Assembly: GCA_903824575.1 (NCBI GenBank)
Contig: CAIJXJ010000190.1
Span: forward strand, 1 to 61,383
Direction: 5' to 3'
DNA length: 61,383 bases
Origin: an uncultured Methylobacillus sp.
GTDB taxonomy: Bacteria > Pseudomonadota > Gammaproteobacteria > Burkholderiales > Methylophilaceae
This document shows positions 7,774 to 14,693 of the stretch, piece after piece. Each line of letters begins with the position of its first letter. Position 1 is the stretch's first letter. The notes under the pieces are model-generated. The model saw only the letters and a program-made list of their open reading frames with translations. It made no database searches and was not told the origin of the DNA. Position numbers and translations under genes: made by a program.

Positions 7774-8009
7774 CAGAAGTTAAGGCGAACGGCCTGATTT
7801 CTAATAAATCATTTTTTAATTAACCTATGATTTTCTGCCGGCGACTTACCCCCTGTTTTAGCGACCGATTTGCCGCCGGCGACAATAAAAATCCTTAAAG
7901 AGTGTTTTTTTCTTGGTTGTATAAAGTTGTGAACGTGCTAAAGTTCTGAATTAAGTGTAGCCTCGGACTGTTATTCTGTAGGACAAGTCTGCCTAACCAA
8001 AAAGAAATT

Positions 8010-8789
8010 ATGCCATTCGACACGCAACTTAATAATGACGAAAGAGAACTGCTCCTGGCGTTGATCCATGAGTCGTTGCGGGTGCAGAGTCATTTTGAAC
8101 TGTTTCTCTGGCTACAAGGCAAACTGCAGGTTTTTCTGCCGCATGAAATCATGATCGCCGCCTGGGGGGATTTTTCCCTGGGGCTGGTCTATTTTGACAT
8201 CGTGTCATCACTTCCTGGACTGCGCACCAAAGGCATCTCACAAAACGAATTGACGCCTCTGCTCAAACGTCTGTTCAGTTTCTGGTGCAATCACAACCAG
8301 TCCTCGTTTACCATCACGATCGATCAAGGCCTGTTCAAGAATGATGAACTCGAGTATTCCATTCCCAACGAAGCCCTCGGCAATATGACTTCTGCCATGG
8401 TTCATGGCATTCAGGACTGCCGTGGTCACCATGACTGCCTGTACGTCCTGATGACCTCCAATCCGCAGCCTGCCTCATCACACAAGATGCTTGAAGCGCT
8501 ACTCCCCTACATCGACTGCGCCTTGCGTCAACTCGACCACTTTCCGGAACAGTTGCCGTCCACGCCCCCGCCGCCTGTTATTGAAATACCGGAGGAATTG
8601 AGCGATATCGATACTGCATTGTCTTTACGCGAAACGGAAATCATGGGATGGGTCAAACAGGGCAAGACCAATGCTGAAATCGGCATCATCCTGGACATCA
8701 GCCCTTTCACCGTCAAAAACCATTTGCAACGAATCTTCAAGAAGCTTGACGTACTCAACCGTGCACAAGCCGTTTCCAGCTATAAATAG
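8010..8789 (+). CDS. epsA: EpsA, LuxR-family regulator of the EPS/PEP-CTERM cluster
   Basis: A 259-residue protein whose C-terminus (about 205-257) is a LuxR/NarL helix-turn-helix: LSLRETEIMGWVKQGKTNAE, then IGIILDISPFTVKNHLQRIF and KKLDVLNRAQAV. The N-terminal 200 residues have no receiver or autoinducer domain that I recognise and match the pattern of XrtB/PEP-CTERM-associated EpsA. It is encoded divergently from the cNMP-epsL genes and 13 bp before the priming transferase, so it probably controls EPS synthesis. It is the only recognisable EPS-dedicated transcription factor in the window, hence a candidate binder of the repeated 16-bp palindrome; that link is inference. Confidence 0.87.
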   Translation: MPFDTQLNNDERELLLALIHESLRVQSHFELFLWLQGKLQVFLPHEIMIAAWGDFSLGLVYFDIVSSLPGLRTKGISQNELTPLLKRLFSFWCNHNQSSFTITIDQGLFKNDELEYSIPNEALGNMTSAMVHGIQDCRGHHDCLYVLMTSNPQPASSHKMLEALLPYIDCALRQLDHFPEQLPSTPPPPVIEIPEELSDIDTALSLRETEIMGWVKQGKTNAEIGIILDISPFTVKNHLQRIFKKLDVLNRAQAVSSYK

Positions 8790-8802
8790 GTAATCACCCC
8801 TT

Positions 8803-10215
8803 ATGATCGCAACAAAGACCCCCCCTCCGATCCGCAAGGCATCCGGCATTGCCATTGCCCGTGACAACATTCTTTACTTGACTGAGTCTTTGCTGGAGCC
8901 GCTGGTCATCGTGTTCACCCTTTGGGCAATTGCCATCTGGGATGAGGGCGATCTGACGCCCCACTACCTGATGTTTTCAGTCATCCTGTTTTCACTGACC
9001 TTTCCTGGGGGCGCCATCATCCGCAAGTCGCCCTGGAAAATCTTCAGGAACACCGTCATGTCGTGGGCACTCATCGCCGGACTCTCGCTTGGCTTCGGTA
9101 TTGCCACCGGTTACGTCAATGCCTTTTCTCCCGAGGCCCTTCAATTATGGCTGGTGTTGACACCCACCCTGCTGTTGCTGTCTATTTTTTCCCTGCGCGC
9201 CTGCACGCCCTTGGTTCTAGCATTGCAGGGCCCGCACAAAAATGCGATTGTGGCCGGCATCAATGATCAGGGTGTGGCGCTGGCAAACAGCCTATCCCTC
9301 AACGAATACAGCCGTTCAACCTGCCTCGGCTTCTTTGATGACCGCCAACCAGACCGCCTTCCTGAGGATTTCCACTTTCCCATTCTGGGGAAAATCAATG
9401 ACCTTCCTGAATACGTCAAACTTAACGATATCAATGTGATTTATCTCTCCCTGCCGATGTCCAGTCAACCACGCATCATCAAGTTACTCGACGCGCTAAA
9501 GGACACCACGGCATCGATCTATTTTCTACCGGATATTTTCCTGACCGACCTGATTCAAGGTCGCATGGGGCAAGTCGATGGCATCCCGGTCGTAGCAGTC
9601 TGCGAGACGCCGTTTACCGGAGTCAACGGCATGATCAAACGGATCGGGGATATTGTTTTTTCCTGCATTATTTTGACGCTAATCTCGCCGATCATGCTCG
9701 CCATTTGCCTGGGTATTAAACTCACGTCGCCCGGCCCGATCATTTTCAAGCAGCGCCGTTACGGGCTGGACGGCAAGGAAATCCTGGTTTACAAATTCCG
9801 CTCCATGACGGTTACTGAAGATAGCGGATCAGTGATTCAAGCCACCAAGCAAGACAAGCGCATCACCCCGCTCGGTGCCATCCTGCGCAAGACCTCTCTC
9901 GATGAGTTGCCGCAGTTTATCAATGTGATTCAAGGACGCATGAGCATCGTCGGCCCCCGTCCCCATGCCGTTTCGCACAATGAAGAATACCGCAAGCTGA
10001 TCAAGGGCTACATGATCCGGCACAAGGTTAAGCCCGGTATCACCGGATGGGCCCAGGTCAACGGCCTGCGCGGAGAAACCGACACGCTGGACAAGATGCA
10101 GGCGCGCATTGAGTTCGATATCGACTACTTGCGCAACTGGTCTCCACGCCTCGACATGTACATCATCCTGAAAACTATCTGGGTCGTCGCAAGGGGGCAG
10201 GAGGGGGCGTATTAA
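8803..10215 (+). CDS. Undecaprenyl-phosphate glucose phosphotransferase (EPS priming enzyme)
   Basis: A 470-residue polyprenyl glycosylphosphotransferase. Residues about 30-140 hold four to five membrane segments, the middle a Rossmann-like CoA-binding region (NAIVAGINDQGVALANSLSL), and residues about 270-470 the bacterial sugar transferase domain. Visible hallmarks are VYKFRSMTV, TSLDELPQFINVIQGRMSIV, GPRPHAVSHNEEY, KPGITGWAQVNGLRGET and the DIDYLRNWS tail. It transfers a hexose-1-phosphate from a UDP-sugar to undecaprenyl phosphate, the first step of EPS repeat-unit assembly at the inner membrane. It corresponds to EpsB/WcaJ-like enzymes and follows epsA by 13 bp. Confidence 0.9.
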   Translation: MIATKTPPPIRKASGIAIARDNILYLTESLLEPLVIVFTLWAIAIWDEGDLTPHYLMFSVILFSLTFPGGAIIRKSPWKIFRNTVMSWALIAGLSLGFGIATGYVNAFSPEALQLWLVLTPTLLLLSIFSLRACTPLVLALQGPHKNAIVAGINDQGVALANSLSLNEYSRSTCLGFFDDRQPDRLPEDFHFPILGKINDLPEYVKLNDINVIYLSLPMSSQPRIIKLLDALKDTTASIYFLPDIFLTDLIQGRMGQVDGIPVVAVCETPFTGVNGMIKRIGDIVFSCIILTLISPIMLAICLGIKLTSPGPIIFKQRRYGLDGKEILVYKFRSMTVTEDSGSVIQATKQDKRITPLGAILRKTSLDELPQFINVIQGRMSIVGPRPHAVSHNEEYRKLIKGYMIRHKVKPGITGWAQVNGLRGETDTLDKMQARIEFDIDYLRNWSPRLDMYIILKTIWVVARGQEGAY

Positions 10216-10230
10216 AAGCAGGATCAAGCT

Positions 10231-10275
10231 GTAGCGCAGGCGATCCGCCTGCAGAGTCGCGTGAGCGATCTCATT
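10231..10275 (+). repeat. 45-bp REP-like repeat, copy B
   Basis: It begins GTAGCGCAGGCG and ends CTCATT, matching copy A at 7729-7773 at 39 of 45 positions. It starts 16 bp after the priming transferase stop codon. Confidence 0.7.
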
Positions 10276-10359
10276 GCCGCGTACATTGGTTTAGCTGTCA
10301 ATTGTCGTTCTTAACATGACCCGCACCGGGATGGACGTCTGCGCAAGTAATCGTTATAC

Positions 10360-10386
10360 GGCGCAATGCGCTTTGCTTATTGCGCC
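10360..10386. repeat. Inverted repeat GGCGCAAT / ATTGCGCC
   Basis: Eight-base perfect arms at 10360-10367 and 10379-10386 enclose GCGCTTTGCTT. This GGCGCAATGCGC-type hairpin is a familiar dispersed intergenic repeat in proteobacteria. Confidence 0.55.
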
Positions 10387-10432
10387 CTACGGCTCTAAGC
10401 CTCCCGCGCAATCCCATGGCTCATGTAGAACA

Positions 10433-10459
10433 GCAGGCGGGCCGGGCCGCCTGCGCTAC
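10433..10459 (-). repeat. Partial REP-like palindrome, copy C
   Basis: GCAGGCGGGCC / GGGCCGCCTGC followed by GCTAC shares the core and the GTAGCGCAGGCGG end (minus strand) with copies A and B, but has a longer centre and lacks the CTCATT end. Confidence 0.5.
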
Positions 10460-10534
10460 CACCATCTGGTAATTCAATCAACAGGGAAAAAGATGCCTCC
10501 ATGTTGTTAAAGCATGATGTTGCGATATAAATGC

Positions 10535-10560
10535 AAAAAAGCCCCTTGCGGGGCTTTTTT
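10535..10560. terminator. Bidirectional rho-independent terminator
   Basis: AAAAAAGCCCC-TTGC-GGGGCTTTTTT is a perfect hairpin with a U-tract on either strand. It lies between the plus-strand priming transferase and the 3' end of minus-strand PEP-CTERM gene 1, so it can end both transcripts. Confidence 0.88.
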
Positions 10561-10588
10561 GTTTGTATTGCGGCTAAATCACAAATAT

Positions 10589-11140
10589 TTAAGCTTCATC
10601 ATTCCTGCGACGACGTGCGATGAAACCCATCAGACCCAGACCCATCAACATCATGCTGTAGGTTTCGGCTTCAGGAACTGGAGTTACCGTCAAGTTCCCC
10701 GAGATTCTACCTAAACTACGTTTTGCCTCATTCCCAATAATGAACAGTTCATAATTACCAGCTGCCAATTTATCATAACTGAAGGCCGGGGCAGCTTTAG
10801 TGGAACTATAGAGTTCGGTTAAAATATTACCTGGACCAACTTTGTCAAGGGTATAGAAAAAATCGACATTAGCCTTAGTTGTTGTTGTGGCAGAAAAAAC
10901 TGCATCGCCACCTTTAGTCAGGGTAAACAACAAACCATCAGAAAAACTTTTTGATGTAGTAAAGGTATTAGTGATTACATCAGAAAAGCTTGCCCCATAA
11001 GTCTTAGCGACCGCATCATAAGTCACGGACGTGATTTTGGCGGTAGTAGTTATAGATGGTGCGGGTGCGGCTATTGCATGACCAGAAAATGCCGCAACTG
11101 CAACCGATCCGATTACAAATTTTGATATCACTTGTTTCAT
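10589..11140 (-). CDS. PEP-CTERM sorting domain protein 1
   Basis: The start is placed at the ATG at 11140 (MKQVISKFVIGS) because GGAG lies 6 nt upstream; an in-frame ATG at 11152 overlaps that ribosome site. The 183-residue product has a signal peptide ending HAIAA, a Thr/Ser-rich middle of beta character, and a C-terminal sorting tail VPEAETYSMMLMGLGLMGF then IARRRRNDEA. The tail has the glycine-rich membrane segment and Arg cluster of exosortase substrates, but the core reads PEA rather than PEP. It is probably a surface or EPS-associated protein processed by an exosortase encoded outside the window. Function otherwise unknown. Confidence 0.85.
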   Translation of the reverse strand: MKQVISKFVIGSVAVAAFSGHAIAAPAPSITTTAKITSVTYDAVAKTYGASFSDVITNTFTTSKSFSDGLLFTLTKGGDAVFSATTTTKANVDFFYTLDKVGPGNILTELYSSTKAAPAFSYDKLAAGNYELFIIGNEAKRSLGRISGNLTVTPVPEAETYSMMLMGLGLMGFIARRRRNDEA

Positions 11141-11208
11141 TTTATTCTCCATTCAAACTCAGCACTGCTATTAGCAATGAATTAAGTATAGTTTCAATCA
11201 ATTAGGCT

Positions 11209-11799
11209 TTAGGCTGCCTTGCGAGCGCGGCGTGCGGAAATAAAACCAAGCAACCCAAGACCTGACAACAAAAGACCGCCTTCCGTTGGTTCTGGAACAG
11301 GCGTTATACTTATTGTGCCATCATAATTTCCTGACTGACCAGCCAGAAGAGTACCTGCTGATACTGTCAACTTGTATGTGTCTGGGCCGAGGATAAAGCC
11401 AGTTGGCGTATCTACGCTTGTTGTTTTTGACGCTGAATCATAGCTACCTGTGAAGGTTTGTGGTAACGCACCAGAAGTCAAGTCAGCAAGTGTAAACTTT
11501 AATCCTGTCAAGTACTGACTGGATGTAGTAATGGAAATGACGGATGGGCCGGAATTTACACTGCTCAACGAAAAAGTATAAGAGTCACTCTGATTCGCAG
11601 GGGTAAGTAGTCCACCTGCTGTAAGGTTGCCACCAATCCCTGCAGCAACACCAATACTAAAGCTGTACCCTCCAAAAATGTCCGCAGCAGCAAGCTGGTC
11701 ATCAATCACAGCACCAGAAAAGTCTGTTGCAGCAGCCTGACCCGAAAAAGCCAGAGCGAGAGCCGAGGCAACAAATAACTTCGATAATTTCTTATTCAT
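11209..11799 (-). CDS. PEP-CTERM sorting domain protein 2
   Basis: A 196-residue secreted protein: signal peptide 1-24 (ALAFSGQAAA), a Gly/Ser/Thr-rich body (FSGAVIDDQLAAADIFGG ... YTFSLSSVNSGPSVISI), and a canonical tail VPEPTEGGLLLSGLGLLGFI followed by SARRARKAA. GGAG 8-9 nt before ATG supports the start. Exosortases recognise such tails at the inner membrane. The gene is divergent from the GGDEF-EAL gene, and the four palindromic operators lie between the two; the nearest is 111 bp before this start. It and PEP-CTERM 1 are only 68 bp apart and may be co-transcribed. Confidence 0.87.
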   Translation of the reverse strand: MNKKLSKLFVASALALAFSGQAAATDFSGAVIDDQLAAADIFGGYSFSIGVAAGIGGNLTAGGLLTPANQSDSYTFSLSSVNSGPSVISITTSSQYLTGLKFTLADLTSGALPQTFTGSYDSASKTTSVDTPTGFILGPDTYKLTVSAGTLLAGQSGNYDGTISITPVPEPTEGGLLLSGLGLLGFISARRARKAA

Positions 11800-11910
11800 A
11801 ATATCTCTCCAATTTATAGAGTGGTTTGTGTTTCACAAGTTAAGCACCGATCAACCTGGTGCCCTTTTAAAAAGCTGAAGCAATTTTACTTAAACTTCAC
11901 ACCTTATCAA

Positions 11911-11926
11911 TAGTCCGTTCGGACTA
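11911..11926. promoter_or_regulatory. 16-bp palindromic operator, copy 2
   Basis: TAGTCCGTTCGGACTA, flanked by CAA and ATG, 111 bp upstream of PEP-CTERM gene 2. It is identical over 16 bp to copies 3, 4 and 5. Confidence 0.75.
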
Positions 11927-12068
11927 ATGGGGGGGTGCGACACTGCGTTTTCTCTAATACGAAATATTTCTTAATTTCATTTTATTTCCCCACTATCAAA
12001 GTAAACCCTTTAGATTCGGTTGCTTTTCAGCTTGGGCGAATTAAACCCGAATGTGACCAAGCCTTCAA

Positions 12069-12084
12069 TAGTCCGTTCGGACTA
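12069..12084. promoter_or_regulatory. 16-bp palindromic operator, copy 3
   Basis: TAGTCCGTTCGGACTA with flanks CAA and ATG as in copies 2 and 4. It lies 158 bp from copy 2, between the divergent PEP-CTERM and GGDEF-EAL genes. Confidence 0.75.
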
Positions 12085-12203
12085 ATGACCGGGACTGAAA
12101 CTGATCCAGTCATCACTATTGGTCATTCCGAACCACCACCTTGCTGAAGGTGCAACAATCTGTTTTGCGTGCGTATTTCAACATCTGTTAATCATTGTCG
12201 CAA

Positions 12204-12219
12204 TAGTCCGTTCGGACTA
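12204..12219. promoter_or_regulatory. 16-bp palindromic operator, copy 4
   Basis: TAGTCCGTTCGGACTA with flanks CAA and ATG, 135 bp from copy 3. Confidence 0.75.
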
Positions 12220-12273
12220 ATGGGCAGGAACAGGCACAAGGTAAAAGCAGGTGCAAGATTCAAGGGAAACCCG

Positions 12274-12316
12274 AAGGCACAAGACTTTTTTTGTATTTCC
12301 TTGTCACTTGTGCCTT
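12274..12316. repeat. Inverted repeat AAGGCACAAG / CTTGTGCCTT
   Basis: Ten-base perfect arms at 12274-12283 and 12307-12316 flank a T-rich 23-bp centre. A further direct copy of AGGCACAAG starts at 12232. It lies between operator copies 4 and 5. Confidence 0.5.
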
Positions 12317-12340
12317 GCGTTTTGTACCTATTCTTTAGGT

Positions 12341-12356
12341 TAGTCCGTTCGGACTA
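12341..12356. promoter_or_regulatory. 16-bp palindromic operator, copy 5 (upstream of GGDEF-EAL gene)
   Basis: TAGTCCGTTCGGACTA, 93 bp before the GGDEF-EAL start. A -35-like TTGACG (12357-12362) abuts the palindrome, with GAGAAT 18 bp further on. That is where an activator contacting RNA polymerase would sit. The promoter assignment is tentative. Confidence 0.72.
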
Positions 12357-12449
12357 TTGACGAGTGGCGGTCAACCGCACGAGAATCTTGAGTCAAATTT
12401 TGTTTGTGGAAAGTAATTCGTGTGTTGCATCAACCGGCCGCAATGAACA

Positions 12450-14630
12450 ATGAATGATTTATCAGCCGATTTATCCGGCCAGGAGTTGTTGCGTTCACTT
12501 CAGGAGCGGCAGCTTGCCTTGAATGCGCAAAATGGTGCGTTGCGGAGCGCTCAACTCGCGCTGAATACTCGCCGCGAGCATTATCAACATCTGTTTGAAT
12601 ATGCCCCGGTCGCTTATCTCACGCTGAACGCCGATGGCCTGATTACAGAAGCCAATGTGGTTGCCGGGGAGTTGCTGGGTGCTGATCCGGTTAAATTATT
12701 GCTGCAGCCCTTTTCCAACTTTGTGGCCACCGAGTTTGCCGATACGCCGCACCTGAACGGGGGGTCGGATAGTCTTAAGCCACACGACTACGACATCGGA
12801 GTCTGCCGGAGCGACGCTAGCTCACGGCATGTACAGGTCAACAGCATCAGGTCGGAGGACGGCACGGTTCGCCTGACCTTGACCGATATCACGGTGCGTC
12901 ACCAGCAAGAACATGATCTCCGCATTGCCGCGATTGCCTTCGAATCCCAGGATGGCATCTTCCTGACGGATGAAAATCACCGGATCATCCGGGTGAATCG
13001 CGCTTTCACACGCATTACCGGCTACAGCGAGCAGGAGTGTATCGGCCAGACGCCGCGCCTGCTTCGCTCTGACCGGCATGATGATGACTTTTACGCATTG
13101 ATGCAGGAAAGCATTGAGAATACGGGTGGATGGAGTGGTGAAATCTGGAACAAGCGTCAGAATGGTGAGGTCTATCCGGCACACCTTACTATCACCGCCG
13201 ATTGTAGCCAGAATGGGTTACCTGGAACCTATTTTGCCACCCTGGTGGACATTACCAACAGCAAGTTGGCTGAGGACGAGATCCGAAGCCTGGCCTTTTA
13301 TGACCCGCTCACGCAATTGCCGAACCGGAGACTGCTGCTGGATAGGCTACAGCAGGCTCTGAGCGGGACTGTTCGCAGCAACAAGAAAGGCGCGCTGCTG
13401 TTCATCGACCTGGATAACTTCAAATCGCTCAACGATACGCTGGGTCATCACGTCGGGGATATGCTGCTGCAACAGGTGGCCGAGCGCCTGAGGGCGTGTG
13501 TGCGCGAAGATGATACCGTTGCCCGCCTGGGCGGCGATGAATTCGTGGTGGTGCTGGAGGGCCTCAGCACGCAGGTTGTGGAGGCGGCGGCGCAGACGGA
13601 GATCATCGGCAACAAGATCCTGACCGCGCTCAACCTGCCCTATCTGCTAGGGGTCCATGAACACCGCAGCACGCCCAGCATCGGCATCACGCTGTTCAAC
13701 GAACATGATTGTGGCATGGAGGATCTGTTGAAACAGGCCGACATCGCCATGTATCAGGCCAAGAAGGCGGGCCGCAACACCTGGCGCTTCTTTGATCCAA
13801 AGATGCAGGAAAGTATCAATGCGCGCGTCAAGCTGGAAGCTGAATTACGCCATGCACTGGAGCAGCAACAATTTCAGCTGTTTTACCAGATCCAGGTTGA
13901 TAGCATGCATCGGCAACTGGGTGCCGAGGCATTGATTCGTTGGATACATCCGGAACGAGGCATAATCTTTCCGGTCGAGTTTATTCCGTTGGCGGAAGAG
14001 ATCGGGTTGATCCTGCCCATCGGCAAATGGGTGCTCGAAACCGCTTTTGCGCAGCTCAAGGCGTGGCAGGCCTCTGAACTTACGCGCGATCTGGTATTGG
14101 CGGTGAACGTCAGTGCCAAGCAATTTCGCGAGGCTGATTTTGTAGCGCAAGTGAATTCGGCACTGCACCATTATAATATCGACCCCAAGCTGTTCAAGCT
14201 GGAGCTGACTGAAAGCTTGTTGCTCGATAGCCTCGACGATACGATTGCAACGATGGGCGAATTGAGCGCGATCGGGGTCAAGTTCTCGCTGGATGACTTC
14301 GGCACCGGATATTCCTCGTTGCAGTACCTTAAACAACTGCCGCTAGATCAGCTCAAAATTGATCAATCATTCGTGCGCAATGTTGCTACTGATCAAAGTG
14401 ATAAGGCGATTGTACGCACCGTCATCGCCATGGCGCAGAGTATGAATCTGAATGCCATTGCTGAAGGGGTTGAGACGGAAGATCAGCGGCAGTTCCTGAT
14501 TGAAAACGGCTGTACACATTATCAGGGCTATCTGTTCAGCAAGCCAGTCGCGCTGGAGGAGTTCGAGTCACTCCTTAAAGAATTGCCAAAAATAACTGAA
14601 GGTGTACCGGTCGGCATTTTTTCAAGCTGA
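12450..14630 (+). CDS. PAS-PAS-GGDEF-EAL cyclic-di-GMP turnover protein
   Basis: A 726-residue protein with no membrane segments. A short coiled-coil lead (about 10-45) is followed by PAS domains at about 45-150 (HLFEYAPVAYLTLNADG) and 155-275 (DGIFLTDENHRIIRVNRAFT). A GGDEF domain covers about 280-445 with an intact GGDEF motif near residue 361 (ARLGGDEFVVVLEG). An EAL domain follows to about 710, with EALIRW near 493, the QLKIDQSFV segment and DDFGTGYSS near 614. Both active-site motifs look complete, so synthesis and hydrolysis of c-di-GMP are both possible, governed by the PAS sensors. Operator copy 5 lies 93 bp upstream, which ties it to the EPS/PEP-CTERM genes. Confidence 0.93.
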   Translation: MNDLSADLSGQELLRSLQERQLALNAQNGALRSAQLALNTRREHYQHLFEYAPVAYLTLNADGLITEANVVAGELLGADPVKLLLQPFSNFVATEFADTPHLNGGSDSLKPHDYDIGVCRSDASSRHVQVNSIRSEDGTVRLTLTDITVRHQQEHDLRIAAIAFESQDGIFLTDENHRIIRVNRAFTRITGYSEQECIGQTPRLLRSDRHDDDFYALMQESIENTGGWSGEIWNKRQNGEVYPAHLTITADCSQNGLPGTYFATLVDITNSKLAEDEIRSLAFYDPLTQLPNRRLLLDRLQQALSGTVRSNKKGALLFIDLDNFKSLNDTLGHHVGDMLLQQVAERLRACVREDDTVARLGGDEFVVVLEGLSTQVVEAAAQTEIIGNKILTALNLPYLLGVHEHRSTPSIGITLFNEHDCGMEDLLKQADIAMYQAKKAGRNTWRFFDPKMQESINARVKLEAELRHALEQQQFQLFYQIQVDSMHRQLGAEALIRWIHPERGIIFPVEFIPLAEEIGLILPIGKWVLETAFAQLKAWQASELTRDLVLAVNVSAKQFREADFVAQVNSALHHYNIDPKLFKLELTESLLLDSLDDTIATMGELSAIGVKFSLDDFGTGYSSLQYLKQLPLDQLKIDQSFVRNVATDQSDKAIVRTVIAMAQSMNLNAIAEGVETEDQRQFLIENGCTHYQGYLFSKPVALEEFESLLKELPKITEGVPVGIFSS

Positions 14631-14659
14631 CCTTGGCTATCCTTTAAAGCTTGCCATGC

Positions 14660-14693
14660 ACGACTTAGGACCTAAGTATAGGTCCTAAGTCGT
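14660..14693. terminator. 14-bp perfect inverted repeat between convergent genes
   Basis: ACGACTTAGGACCT (14660-14673) and AGGTCCTAAGTCGT (14680-14693) form a hairpin with a 6-nt AAGTAT loop, touching the stop codon of the HD gene. It lies between the converging GGDEF-EAL and HD genes and could end both transcripts. It lacks a U-tract, so it may instead be an RNA-stabilising or protein-binding element. Confidence 0.55.

Larger units (their letters stand above)
7494..8009. other. Divergent intergenic region upstream of epsA
   Basis: This 516-bp stretch has no gene. It contains an inverted repeat CGTCATTCC/GGAATGACG (7663-7671/7692-7700), a GC-rich REP-like repeat (7729-7773), and two direct copies of GCCGGCGAC (7837-7845 and 7875-7883). 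A lone half-site CGGACT of the 16-bp palindrome sits at 7964-7969, 41 bp before epsA. Promoters for epsA and for the cNMP-epsL pair should lie here, but I could not define them. Confidence 0.5.
10216..10588. other. Intergenic region between the priming transferase and PEP-CTERM gene 1
   Basis: No gene is visible. It holds the second copy of the 45-bp REP-like repeat (10231-10275), a GGCGCAAT/ATTGCGCC hairpin (10360-10386), a third partial REP-like palindrome (10433-10459) and a strong bidirectional terminator (10535-10560). Confidence 0.6.
11800..12449. other. 650-bp divergent regulatory region with four operators
   Basis: The region has no gene between PEP-CTERM gene 2 and the GGDEF-EAL gene. 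It holds four identical TAGTCCGTTCGGACTA sites starting at 11911, 12069, 12204 and 12341 (steps of 158, 135 and 137 bp), plus an inverted repeat of AGGCACAAG at 12274-12316. On the minus side a GCACC/GGTGC inverted repeat (about 11843-11861) precedes PEP-CTERM gene 2. Confidence 0.65.

Noticed and set aside
11838-11862. Sigma-54 (-24/-12) promoter before PEP-CTERM gene 2
   Set aside because: GGGCACCAGGTTGAT resembles the consensus, but the -12 GC is missing at the required spacing.
11911-12356. Regularly spaced identical palindromes as a CRISPR array
   Set aside because: The repeats are only 16 bp, the intervals are about 120-140 bp, and no cas gene is near. Copies also occur singly at distant promoters. 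Operator sites fit better.
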